A DNA stretch of 11,812 bases from Candidatus Peregrinibacteria bacterium (lineage in GTDB: Bacteria; Patescibacteriota; Gracilibacteria; UBA1369; UBA12463): the NCBI GenBank assembly GCA_016215735.1, contig JACRIA010000038.1:1-11812 (forward strand). Direction: 5' to 3'. This document shows positions 1 to 6,174 of this stretch, piece after piece. Each line of letters begins with the position of its first letter. Position 1 is the stretch's first letter. The position numbers were made by a program, and so were the translations under genes. The notes beneath the pieces are model-generated. The model was given only the letters and a program-made list of their open reading frames with translations. It was not told the DNA's origin and did no database searches.

Positions 1-759
1 GCATTAGCAGGCGGACGCGTTATCAGTGAAGAGATCGGACTTAAACTTGAAAATGTTGAACTTAGCGATTTGGGCGAAGCGCACAGAATTGTTGCGGATA
101 AAGATAAAACAACAATTATCGGCGGAAAAGGCGACAAAAAAGATATTCACAGCCGAATCGCTGAAATTAAAATCCTGCTTGAAAAAACAACATCAGAATT
201 TGATAAAGAAAAATTGCAGGAAAGATTGGCAAAACTCGCTGGCGGAATCGGAATTATCAAAGTCGGCGCCGCAACAGAAGTTGAACTTAAAGAAAAAAAG
301 CACCGTGTTGAAGATGCTGTCCAAGCAACCAAAGCCGCTATTGAAGAGGGGATTGTGCCAGGCGGAGGAGTCGCGCTGCTGCAAGCTTCGCTCAGCCTCG
401 AAAATCTGAAAGGATTGGAAACAGATGAAATAATCGGCGTTGGCATTGTTAAAAAATCTCTTAGATATCCGATAATGCAGATTGCTGAAAACGCAGGCAA
501 AGACGGCGCTGTAATCGCGGATAAAGTTTTGAGTGGAGCAAAAGGAGTTGGTTATGATGCTGAAAACGATGAATATGTGAATATGGAAAAGGCAGGCATT
601 ATTGATCCGAAAATGGTCACACGCAGCGCGCTTGAAAACGCGGCATCAATCGCAGGAATTTTGCTTACAATGGAGGCTGCTGTCACTGATTTGCCGGAGA
701 AAAAAGAACCTCCGCACGCTCACGCTGGGCCGGGAGGAATGGAGGGAATGGATTACTAG
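1..759 (+). CDS. groEL: Chaperonin GroEL (Hsp60), C-terminal part, truncated by the window edge
   Basis: ATP-driven double-ring chaperonin that refolds proteins in the cytosol. The open frame runs from base 1 with no start, so the N-terminal part lies outside the window; 252 residues are visible. It opens with ALAGGRVISEEIGLKLE, the end of the apical domain, continues through the intermediate segment (KTTIIGGKG, then a helix-rich AEIKILLEKT stretch) and reaches the equatorial signature KVGAATEVELKEKKHRVEDA followed by EEGIVPGGGVALL. The C-terminus NAASIAGILLTMEAAVTDLPEKK is typical, but the usual Gly-Gly-Met repeat tail is reduced to GGMEGMDY. The stop is TAG at 757. Nothing upstream is visible, so an adjacent groES cannot be assessed. 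Identity is certain. Confidence 0.98.
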   Translation, partial: ALAGGRVISEEIGLKLENVELSDLGEAHRIVADKDKTTIIGGKGDKKDIHSRIAEIKILLEKTTSEFDKEKLQERLAKLAGGIGIIKVGAATEVELKEKKHRVEDAVQATKAAIEEGIVPGGGVALLQASLSLENLKGLETDEIIGVGIVKKSLRYPIMQIAENAGKDGAVIADKVLSGAKGVGYDAENDEYVNMEKAGIIDPKMVTRSALENAASIAGILLTMEAAVTDLPEKKEPPHAHAGPGGMEGMDY

Positions 760-764
760 CATTC

Positions 765-793
765 TTGACAGATTAACCTGTACCTGTTAGGAT
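765..793 (+). promoter_or_regulatory. Sigma70-type promoter for the mraZ-like gene, near-leaderless
   Basis: A perfect -35 TTGACA (765-770), a 17-bp spacer and a -10 TAGGAT (788-793) lie just after the groEL stop. The predicted transcription start near 800 is only about 3 nt before the ATG at 803, so the mRNA would have essentially no leader. No Shine-Dalgarno sequence is present. An in-frame ATG at 815 would give a leader of about 15 nt instead. Confidence 0.75.
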
Positions 794-802
794 TTTTTTC
801 CT

Positions 803-1273
803 ATGGAAAAATCTATGGAAAAAGAAAATGACAGCAGGGTAGATTCATTCAGCTTTGTCGGCAATTACGGCGAACGAAGGCTTGATAAGCAAAATAGAAT
901 AATTCTTCCACCGAATTTTAGACAGCAGAGCCGCGAGTTTTGCCTTTTCAAAACCGTTGACAGCGATGATTCGAAGAAAATCAAAATTATGTGTTTTCCA
1001 AAAAAACTGATAGTGAATCAGCCAGAAGCTTTTTTGTCTAAATATGGCGATCATATGGTTTCATGTAAAATTGATAGAGGTCACAAGATTACGCTTAAAA
1101 ACCTGCGCAAAGACGAATCCGCAAAAGTAAAATCCGTTTATCTTATCGGCAGGGGGCATTTTTTTGAAATCATATTTGGTTATGAGCCGGGAGATCTTAG
1201 CTTAGAGGAAATAAATCAAATGTTATCCGAAATAACTTCCAAGACAAAAAAGAAAATAACAACCGCGATCTAA
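803..1273 (+). CDS. Divergent MraZ-like transcription regulator (double SpoVT/AbrB domain)
   Basis: A 156-residue protein with the two-repeat layout of MraZ, the DNA-binding repressor usually found at the head of the division/cell-wall (dcw) cluster. Repeat 1 spans about residues 20-63 and contains RRLDKQNRIILPPNFR, matching the MraZ pattern LDxKGRxxxPxxYR. Repeat 2 spans about residues 86-125 and contains CKIDRGHKITLKNLR followed by VYLIGRGHFFEIIF, matching the CxxDxxGRxxLP...VxLVGxxxxFEIW pattern. The first 19 residues and the Lys-rich tail are extensions. The gene has its own promoter, is not followed by mraW/rsmH, and ends 13 bp from convergent yqeY, so it is detached from dcw genes in this window. 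It could instead be a more general AbrB-fold regulator; I infer MraZ from the paired repeats and length. Confidence 0.72.
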   Translation: MEKSMEKENDSRVDSFSFVGNYGERRLDKQNRIILPPNFRQQSREFCLFKTVDSDDSKKIKIMCFPKKLIVNQPEAFLSKYGDHMVSCKIDRGHKITLKNLRKDESAKVKSVYLIGRGHFFEIIFGYEPGDLSLEEINQMLSEITSKTKKKITTAI

Positions 1274-1286
1274 CACGTCCGGAATT

Positions 1287-1736
1287 TCATTTCAGTATTT
1301 CTCCGACAATTTTACTTACCAGTTTACCGTCTGCTTTGCCTTTTACTTTTGGCATAAGAGCTGCCATTACTTTGCCCATTTCTTGTTTTGTAGTTGCGCC
1401 GGTTTCAGCGATTGCAGCTTGGACAGCAGCGCGAATTTCATCTTCAGATAATTGCGGCGGAAGATAAATTTTTAGAGATTCGATTTCAGAAGCTTCTTTT
1501 TCAGCAAGTTCCGGCCGATTGCCGGTGCGGAATTGCTCAATTGAATCTTGGCGCTGGCGGATTTCTTTTTGGACAATTGCGATAATATCTTCGTCGGTTG
1601 CGTCTTTTTTCGCGGCGCCAGCAACCTCAAACCGCATAATTGCTGTTTTTAGCATGCGCAAGGCATCCACACGATTTTTGTCGCCGGCTTTCATAGCTGT
1701 TATGAGGTCTTGTTGGATTTTTTCTTTTAGGGTCAT
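1287..1736 (-). CDS. yqeY: YqeY/GatB-tail domain protein
   Basis: A 149-residue soluble helical protein, the usual full length of the YqeY family, which resembles the C-terminal tail domain of the GatB subunit of tRNA-dependent amidotransferase; its own cellular role is not well defined. Recognisable blocks are MTLKEKIQQDLITAMKAGDK near the start, LRMLKTAI, VQKEIRQRQDSIEQF, the ELAEKEASEIESLKIYLPPQLSEDE block, and the C-terminal QEMGKVMAALMPKVKGKADGK with VSKIVGEIL. The start is ATG at 1736; no Shine-Dalgarno precedes it. It converges with the mraZ-like gene and is divergent from the hypothetical gene at 1864. In many bacteria yqeY follows rpsU; that context is absent here. Confidence 0.95.
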   Translation of the reverse strand: MTLKEKIQQDLITAMKAGDKNRVDALRMLKTAIMRFEVAGAAKKDATDEDIIAIVQKEIRQRQDSIEQFRTGNRPELAEKEASEIESLKIYLPPQLSEDEIRAAVQAAIAETGATTKQEMGKVMAALMPKVKGKADGKLVSKIVGEILK

Positions 1737-1768
1737 TCGTGGATAAGGAGTCGCTTTCGCGACATTTG

Positions 1769-1798
1769 TTTATAGCGCCTGTGTTCGCCTGCGGCGAA
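1769..1798 (-). promoter_or_regulatory. Possible yqeY promoter with hairpin in the leader
   Basis: On the minus strand a -10 TATAAA (1774-1769) lies 18 bp from a weak -35 TTCGCC (1798-1793). The predicted start near 1762 would give a leader of about 25 nt, starting at a perfect GTCGC/GCGAC hairpin (1750-1763). The -35 lies inside the palindromic repeat at 1773-1805. The -35 match is poor, so this is tentative. Confidence 0.35.
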
Positions 1799-1805
1799 CG
1801 GCGTG
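1773..1805. repeat. Bulged palindromic repeat, copy 1 (intergenic)
   Basis: TAGCGCCTGTG, a stem-loop and GGCGTG form a nested hairpin: outer stem CGCC (1776-1779) with GGCG (1800-1803), a TGT bulge (1780-1782), inner stem GTTCGCC (1783-1789) with GGCGAAC (1793-1799), and a TGC loop. The same architecture, with a different inner stem, occurs inside pyrH at 3128-3156, and a decayed half copy is at 11289-11312. It lies between the divergent yqeY and the hypothetical gene at 1864. No T-tract follows on either strand, so it is not an obvious terminator. Confidence 0.75.
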
Positions 1806-1820
1806 TTGGTTAATTTTTAC

Positions 1821-1849
1821 TTGACTAACTATATATTTATCATTAAAAT
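1821..1849 (+). promoter_or_regulatory. Promoter of the hypothetical gene at 1864, near-leaderless
   Basis: A -35 TTGACT (1821-1826), a 17-bp spacer and a -10 TAAAAT (1844-1849). The predicted start near 1856-1857 leaves about 7-8 nt before the ATG at 1864, with no Shine-Dalgarno. This decides the start: the in-frame TTG at 1849 overlaps the -10 hexamer and cannot be the initiator of this transcript. Confidence 0.72.
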
Positions 1850-1863
1850 TGCTTCCTTACAAT

Positions 1864-2424
1864 ATGCTAGAACCAAAAATAACACCATATCAAGAGAGAT
1901 CTGCTATTAGATTTCCGGCGATTGATCCTAAAAAAGTCGAAGCGCTTGCGGATACTGATCCTAATATGGATATATTTTTGGGCCATATAGATGTTTTGGA
2001 AGGTCTTGTTCGCAACAAATATGTATTATCAAGACCAGAAACTACAAGGGCCATAAAAAAGTGTTTAACAATGGCTGTGAATGACCTGAATGTTCTTACG
2101 ACTGCTATTGATGTCAAAAAAGGGGTTTACCCAAAGCCGACGTATATTCTGCCGTATATTCTACAGGAGGCAGCTGGGTTTTTGTTAAGCGTTGCAACCT
2201 CTGTTTTTGGAGATAATCTTTTAGAAAGCGGCGCTACTGTTGCAGAGGCGCCGTATCCAATTATCGAAACGCTTTTAGACAAGATAAAGATATTAAGCAC
2301 AATTACAGAAGGCCATCTGGATGAAAAGGGAGAAGATGATATCACGCGTATAGATCGCATCAATGATATGAGAGAGGAATTTGTTAAAGCATATAATGAT
2401 GCTTTGATTGCCAGTTCTATATAG
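1864..2424 (+). CDS. Hypothetical soluble protein, helix-rich
   Basis: A 186-residue protein that I do not recognise. It begins MLEPKITPYQERSAIRFPAID and has no signal peptide; one moderately hydrophobic stretch around ILPYILQEAAGFLLSVATS could be a buried helix rather than a membrane span. The rest alternates charged and aliphatic residues as expected for a helical bundle, including KKCLTMAVNDLNVLTTAID and a C-terminal charged region with DITRIDRINDMREEFVKAY. ATG at 1864 is preferred because the promoter lies directly upstream. The gene has its own promoter and is followed by two strong hairpins, so it is probably monocistronic. Codon use resembles its neighbours. It is likely a lineage-restricted family; no function can be assigned. 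Confidence 0.8.
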   Translation: MLEPKITPYQERSAIRFPAIDPKKVEALADTDPNMDIFLGHIDVLEGLVRNKYVLSRPETTRAIKKCLTMAVNDLNVLTTAIDVKKGVYPKPTYILPYILQEAAGFLLSVATSVFGDNLLESGATVAEAPYPIIETLLDKIKILSTITEGHLDEKGEDDITRIDRINDMREEFVKAYNDALIASSI

Positions 2425-2435
2425 TGAAGCTTCGT

Positions 2436-2469
2436 GGCCTTTAAACAGGCCGCCCCGCCCTGGCGGGGC
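2436..2469 (+). terminator. Tandem hairpins after the hypothetical gene; candidate terminator or palindromic repeat
   Basis: Two adjacent perfect stem-loops start 11 bp after the stop. The first is GGCCT (2436-2440) with AGGCC (2447-2451). The second is GCCCCGCC (2452-2459) with GGCGGGGC (2462-2469) and a 2-nt loop. Only a short TTTT follows (2474-2477), so intrinsic termination is plausible but not textbook. The second stem shares the core CCCCGCCYTGGCGGGG with the palindrome at 2963-2978, which suggests a repeat family. Confidence 0.5.
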
Positions 2470-2544
2470 ACAGGTTTTCACAAAAAAACTTCTACTTTAA
2501 TTCGAATTATGTTAGACTTGTTTTTGAAAGCTTAACAAATTTTT

Positions 2545-2946
2545 ATGCGTGAAATACATATCAAGGATGACAGCTCGAAACGCAGAAAAGCCGAGTCTGT
2601 CAGCAAAAAAATCGAAATCATCGAAGAAGAACCGGAAGCAGAAAACGAATTTGAAGTCCAGCCGCTTGAAGAAAAACAAGCAGCCGCGGTTTCTTTAGAA
2701 GCCGACGCGAAAGATTATGTGAAAGTGAAATTCGGAAATTTTGTGCAATTGATCGCGAATCATGATTTCCGCAGCGTTATCGAGCGCCATTTGGAAGAAG
2801 ACATTATCATGAAGACGAATCTTCTGACGGATTTGGCGAACGCGCACAGCGAAGAGCAGAAAAAAGGCAGTTCCTGGCCAATTATTTTTGCTGTCGGGAT
2901 TGTGCTGGGTATTATTGCGGCATACGTGTTGTTTAAGTTTTTTTAA
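2545..2946 (+). CDS. Hypothetical tail-anchored membrane protein
   Basis: A 133-residue protein with a charged cytosolic region and one C-terminal membrane helix at about residues 111-131 (WPIIFAVGIVLGIIAAYVLF), ending KFF: the topology of a tail-anchored protein. The N-terminal 60 residues are Lys/Glu-rich and low in complexity (for example SKKIEIIEEEPEAENEFEVQ) and probably disordered. The middle segment, VKVKFGNFVQLIANHDFRSV then IERHLEEDI, looks folded. The start is ATG at 2545, with no Shine-Dalgarno and no convincing promoter found. It ends 59 bp before pyrH and may be the first gene of the pyrH-frr-rseP unit. I do not recognise a family. Confidence 0.75.
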   Translation: MREIHIKDDSSKRRKAESVSKKIEIIEEEPEAENEFEVQPLEEKQAAAVSLEADAKDYVKVKFGNFVQLIANHDFRSVIERHLEEDIIMKTNLLTDLANAHSEEQKKGSSWPIIFAVGIVLGIIAAYVLFKFF

Positions 2947-2949
2947 AAC

Positions 2950-2991
2950 GCGCCCGGAGCGACCCCGCCTTGGCGGGGGAGCGCAGGGCGC
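2950..2991. repeat. Nested GC-rich palindrome between the tail-anchored gene and pyrH
   Basis: Outer stem GCGCCC (2950-2955) with GGGCGC (2986-2991), an internal loop, then inner stem CCCCGCC (2963-2969) with GGCGGGG (2972-2978) closed by TT. It fills most of the 59-bp gap and is followed by AT-rich sequence reaching the pyrH ATG at 3006. There is no T-tract, so it is more likely a palindromic repeat or an mRNA-stability element than a terminator. Its core is shared with the hairpin at 2452-2469. Confidence 0.6.
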
Positions 2992-3005
2992 ATATTAATA
3001 AAAAA

Positions 3006-3740
3006 ATGGGAATCGTCCATAAAAGAATTTTACTCAAATTGTCCGGCGAAGTTCTGGCTGGAAAACACGGAAAAGTTGGCGTCGCGCTTTTGAAGCGTTT
3101 GGCTGGTGAAATTCGCGGCATTATTTCTAGCGCCTGTGCGCCTTCGGCGCGGCGTGAAGGCTATAAATTTGTAATAATTATCGGCGGCGGAAATATTTGG
3201 CGGTATCGCGACAACAAACATTTGAATTTGGACAGAGTTGATTCAGATAATATCGGCATGCTCGCCACAATTATGAACGCACTTATTATCGAAAATATTT
3301 TTAATAAACTTGGAATAAAAACAAAAGCTGTTTCTGCGTTAAGCGCGCCAGCTGTAATTGATGATTATTCTCCGGCTAAAGCCGAGAAATTTTTGCGCAA
3401 GAATGATGTTTTAGTGGTTGCGGGCGGCACAGGAAAGCCTTTTGTTACGACTGATTCCGGCTCGGCTATGCGCGCCAGCGAACTAAAATGCAGTTTGCTC
3501 GCGAAAGCCACCAATGTTGATTTTGCTTATGACAAAGATCCAAAAAAATTCAAAAACAGCCGTCCGTTTAAACGTATAAGCTATAAAGAAGCGATTTCAC
3601 GCAAACTTGGCGTCATGGATTTAAAAGCGATTTCGTTGTGCATGGCCAAGAAAATCCCTATAATTATTTTCAACGCGTACAAAAAAGGAAATTTAGCGGA
3701 TGCAGTTCTGCGCCGTTCCGTTGGCACAATTATAACTTAA
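3006..3740 (+). CDS. pyrH: UMP kinase (uridylate kinase), carrying a palindrome-encoded insert
   Basis: Phosphorylates UMP to UDP with ATP in pyrimidine nucleotide synthesis; bacterial enzymes are cytosolic hexamers of the amino-acid-kinase fold. The 244-residue product has the N-terminal KRILLKLSGE (residues 6-15), GGGN at 60-63, the DNIGMLATIMNAL helix, AGGTGKPFVTTDS for UMP/phosphate binding, KATNVDFAYDKDPK, and the C-terminal VMDLKAISL with GTIIT. ATG at 3006 matches the family start. Between the first helix (EIRGI) and the GGGN strand, residues 42-50 (SACAPSARR) are about nine more than in E. coli PyrH, and they are encoded by the palindromic repeat at 3128-3156, in frame. All catalytic motifs are intact, so the gene is probably functional. 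It is followed 11 bp later by frr. Confidence 0.97.
   Translation: MGIVHKRILLKLSGEVLAGKHGKVGVALLKRLAGEIRGIISSACAPSARREGYKFVIIIGGGNIWRYRDNKHLNLDRVDSDNIGMLATIMNALIIENIFNKLGIKTKAVSALSAPAVIDDYSPAKAEKFLRKNDVLVVAGGTGKPFVTTDSGSAMRASELKCSLLAKATNVDFAYDKDPKKFKNSRPFKRISYKEAISRKLGVMDLKAISLCMAKKIPIIIFNAYKKGNLADAVLRRSVGTIIT
3128..3156. repeat. Bulged palindromic repeat, copy 2, inserted within pyrH
   Basis: The same architecture as the copy at 1773-1805: TAGCGCCTGTG, hairpin, GGCGTG. The outer stem is CGCC (3131-3134) with GGCG (3151-3154), the bulge is TGT (3135-3137), and the inner stem is GCGCC (3138-3142) with GGCGC (3146-3150) around TTC. Both sides of the inner stem differ from copy 1 while pairing is kept. 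It adds about nine codons to pyrH without breaking the frame. Confidence 0.75.
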
Positions 3741-3751
3741 CCTTTACTACT

Positions 3752-4312
3752 ATGTTGCCATCCAATCATCTTGATGAATCTGAAATGCTGTTTAAAAAAG
3801 CGCTCGATCATTTGAAAAATGAATTCAGCCGCCTGCAGGTTGGAAGAGCTTCTCCGGCGCTCGTCGAACACTTGAGCGTTGAAGCTTACGGCACGACACA
3901 GCCGCTTCGCAGCGTTGCCAGCATCACCACTCCTGATCCAAAAACAATTCAGATTCAGGCATGGGATAAAGGTTTGCTCAATGCGATTGAAAGAGCAATT
4001 CAAATGTCGGATTTGCATCTGCCTCCGACAAATGACGGCGTTGTGGTTAGAATAAATATTCCGCCCCTTACAGAAGAGCGAAGGCGCGAACTTACAAAAG
4101 TTGTTGGTAGATTAGCGGAAGATGCTAGAATATCAGTGAGATCAGTCCGCCAGCAGATGAATACGAAATTCAAAGAAATGGAAAACGCGAAGCAAGTGAG
4201 CGAAGATGAACGGATGATTGCAGAAAAAAAACTTCAGGAGAAAGTCGATTCGTATAATAAGCAGATTGATGAGCTGGCAAAGAAAAAAGAACAAGACGTA
4301 ATGCAGATTTAA
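3752..4312 (+). CDS. frr: Ribosome recycling factor
   Basis: With EF-G, splits the post-termination ribosome. The product has 186 residues, the normal family length. Diagnostic blocks are LKNEFSRLQVGRASPALVEHL (helix 1 of domain I), the domain II strands with VEAYGTTQPLRSVASITTPD, then IERAIQMSDL, GVVVRINIPPLTEERRRELTK and the C-terminal long helices ending in DELAKKKEQDVMQI. The start is ATG at 3752, 11 bp after the pyrH stop in a pyrimidine-rich gap (CCTTTACTACT) with no Shine-Dalgarno, so this internal operon gene also starts without one. The pyrH-frr order is widely conserved; rseP follows 43 bp downstream. Confidence 0.98.
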   Translation: MLPSNHLDESEMLFKKALDHLKNEFSRLQVGRASPALVEHLSVEAYGTTQPLRSVASITTPDPKTIQIQAWDKGLLNAIERAIQMSDLHLPPTNDGVVVRINIPPLTEERRRELTKVVGRLAEDARISVRSVRQQMNTKFKEMENAKQVSEDERMIAEKKLQEKVDSYNKQIDELAKKKEQDVMQI

Positions 4313-4346
4313 CCCTTAACCTTTGACTTTTGACCTTTAACCTAAC
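4312..4346. repeat. Short degenerate heptamer tandem repeat between frr and rseP
   Basis: Five heptamers with consensus ACCTTTR start at the last base of the frr stop codon: units at 4312, 4319, 4326, 4333 and a degraded one at 4340. They fill the frr-rseP gap, giving a strand-biased C/T-rich leader just before the rseP ATG. The pyrH-frr gap has a related CTTAACCTTTACT at 3736-3748. Confidence 0.6.
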
Positions 4347-4355
4347 CCCCTCAAA

Positions 4356-5975
4356 ATGTATCTATTACTCACAATAATTGCGTTTGTAATTATTTTTTCG
4401 ATTATAGTTTTGATCCATGAGCTTGGGCATTTCTGGGCTGCCAAGCGTAACGGAGTGAAAGTCGAAGAATTTGGCTTTGGTTTGCCGCCGAAACTGTGGA
4501 GCGTGAAGCGCGGAGAGACTATTTATTCAATCAATCTGCTTCCATTCGGCGGATTTGTGCGACTAATGGGTGAAGATTCGAAAGATCCAAAAATGTATGC
4601 AGATTCGCGGAGTTTTATATCAAAACCGCTGCGCACGAGAACAAAAATTATTGTAGCCGGTGTTTTGATGAATTTTTTGCTTGCGATTGTTTTATTGAGC
4701 ATTGGATTTTCAGTGGGAATAAAGCCTTTGATTATTTCGGATAAAGATGTGTTCGCGAATATTTCAAACAACACAATACAAATTTCAGAAGGTATTATTG
4801 TTAAAGATATTACAAAAGGAACGCCGGCAGCGAATGCTGGATTTATGGCAGGAGATATTCTTATGCAAATGGACAATAAAGATATAACTGATCTTGATGT
4901 TCTTAAAAATACTTTGATAAAACTTCCAGCGAGCTGGCCTACATTTAAAGTGCGGAGAGACAACAGCATCATAAATATTGCTTTTGGCGGCGGTACAGGA
5001 CTTCCCAGCGGAATAAATTTATACGATATGTTTTTTTTGCCGCGCGCTACTGTCAAAACAATTTCTGCGGATTCAGAGGCCGCGAAAGCTGGTTTGAAAT
5101 CAGGCGACGCGATTATCAAAATAAACGGAAAGCAGGTTTATGATGTTGATACGTTTCAAGAAATCATGGATTTTTCGCAAAATGTTAGTCTTGTCGTTAT
5201 GCGCGACTTCAAGGCATACGAGTTTAATTTCAATGTTCCTTATAAAAAATCCGTTATCGTAAGCGACACGATTTTAGGGGGAGTCGCTGAAAAAGCAGGA
5301 TTCATGAAAGGGGATTATATTCTTCAGATAAACGGCAAAAATGTGGCTAGTCCTTCACAAGCTGTTGAAATGATAAAACAATCGGGCCGCAAGACGCTAC
5401 AATTTCTTGTCGAACGGAACGGCGCGTCTGTTTTACTTAATGCAGCTCCGAATTCAAAAGGTGAAATAGGAATTATTTTGTCAAAAATATTCTCAATGGG
5501 AAATAGCCAATTCAGCGCTTATACATCATCTATTCCGACTTCTGTTTTGGAAATTAAAAACGTTAGTTATCCAATACACGAAGCAATATGGAAATCATTT
5601 ACAGAATCAAAGCGGCTAACAGTGTTTACAGTCCAGATGTTCGGAAAATTGGTCAAGGATGTTTTCGGCACATTGACTGTTCCGGAAGGCGTTTCCGGGC
5701 CTGTTGGCATCGCGCATATGACTTATGTATTTGTTAAAGAAGGACTTTCATCTGTAGTAAGATTCGCCGCGCTTTTGTCGCTAAGCTTGGCAGTGCTTAA
5801 TATTCTGCCATTCCCAGGACTTGATGGCGGACGTTTGCTATTCATCGTAGTCGAAGGAATCAGCGGCAGGAGAATGAATCAAAGATTCGAAACAATGACG
5901 CATTTCATTGGATTTATTTTGCTGCTGTTTTTGATACTTTTTGTGACATATAAAGACGTCCTTTCTTTGCTGTGA
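4356..5975 (+). CDS. rseP: RseP/site-2 family intramembrane zinc metalloprotease with three PDZ domains
   Basis: A membrane-embedded protease of the RseP/RasP (M50B) family, known to cut membrane-bound anti-sigma factors and leftover signal peptides. The 539-residue protein has HELGH at residues 21-25 in the first membrane helix (zinc ligands H21 and H25, catalytic E22), a conserved PFGGFVRLMGED block, and a second membrane helix near 95-120. The distal motif N482xxPxPxLD490GG supplies the third zinc ligand D490, and a last helix lies near 515-535. Between them I read three PDZ-like units, at about 145-212, 230-291 and 298-363, each with the GxxxGD core (GFMAGDIL, GLKSGDAI, GFMKGDYI). E. coli RseP has two and many homologues one, so the protein is longer than usual. 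The start is ATG at 4356, without Shine-Dalgarno. Confidence 0.95.
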   Translation: MYLLLTIIAFVIIFSIIVLIHELGHFWAAKRNGVKVEEFGFGLPPKLWSVKRGETIYSINLLPFGGFVRLMGEDSKDPKMYADSRSFISKPLRTRTKIIVAGVLMNFLLAIVLLSIGFSVGIKPLIISDKDVFANISNNTIQISEGIIVKDITKGTPAANAGFMAGDILMQMDNKDITDLDVLKNTLIKLPASWPTFKVRRDNSIINIAFGGGTGLPSGINLYDMFFLPRATVKTISADSEAAKAGLKSGDAIIKINGKQVYDVDTFQEIMDFSQNVSLVVMRDFKAYEFNFNVPYKKSVIVSDTILGGVAEKAGFMKGDYILQINGKNVASPSQAVEMIKQSGRKTLQFLVERNGASVLLNAAPNSKGEIGIILSKIFSMGNSQFSAYTSSIPTSVLEIKNVSYPIHEAIWKSFTESKRLTVFTVQMFGKLVKDVFGTLTVPEGVSGPVGIAHMTYVFVKEGLSSVVRFAALLSLSLAVLNILPFPGLDGGRLLFIVVEGISGRRMNQRFETMTHFIGFILLLFLILFVTYKDVLSLL

Positions 5976-5986
5976 AAATTTTCGAG

Positions 5987-6005
5987 TTGCGCAAACGCAA
6001 TTTTT
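5987..6005 (+). terminator. Rho-independent terminator after rseP
   Basis: Stem TTGCG (5987-5991) with CGCAA (5996-6000), loop CAAA, then TTTTT (6001-6005), starting 11 bp after the rseP stop. GAAAA upstream (5974-5978) could extend the stem by pairing with the T-tract. The stem is short, but position and T-tract support closure of the pyrH-frr-rseP unit. Confidence 0.6.
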
Positions 6006-6128
6006 CTAATGTTATAACCATTGCCTCATTTTTACCTTGTTTTTTGTGTTAAAGAATTCTCAATATATTGTAGTATTTGAGTTGGCGGCGCGCAAAATGT
6101 AGAAAGGCTTACTTAAGCGAAAAATCTC

Positions 6129-6157
6129 TTGAGATTGATGAAAAAAGTCATTAGTAT
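6129..6157 (+). promoter_or_regulatory. dnaA promoter
   Basis: A -35 TTGAGA (6129-6134), a 17-bp spacer and a -10 TAGTAT (6152-6157). The predicted start near 6164 gives a leader of about 55 nt before the dnaA ATG, longer than at the other promoters in this window. The leader contains the 11-bp direct repeat at 6175-6196. No good DnaA box (TTATNCACA) is visible in 5976-6219. Confidence 0.62.
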
Positions 6158-6174
6158 AGAGACCCAAAATGAAA

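Noticed and set aside
11..24. GGCGGACGCGTT in groEL, similar to part of repeat copy 3
   Set aside because: It encodes the conserved AGGRVIS motif of GroEL; similarity is by chance.
726..753. TGG-rich direct repeats upstream of the mraZ-like gene that might be MraZ boxes
   Set aside because: They encode the Gly/Met-rich GroEL tail and their spacing (14 and 9 bp) does not match the regular 10-bp period of known MraZ boxes.
1738..1746. DnaA-box-like TTATCCACG on the minus strand just upstream of yqeY
   Set aside because: A single 8-of-9 match with no neighbouring boxes; expected by chance and not near dnaA.
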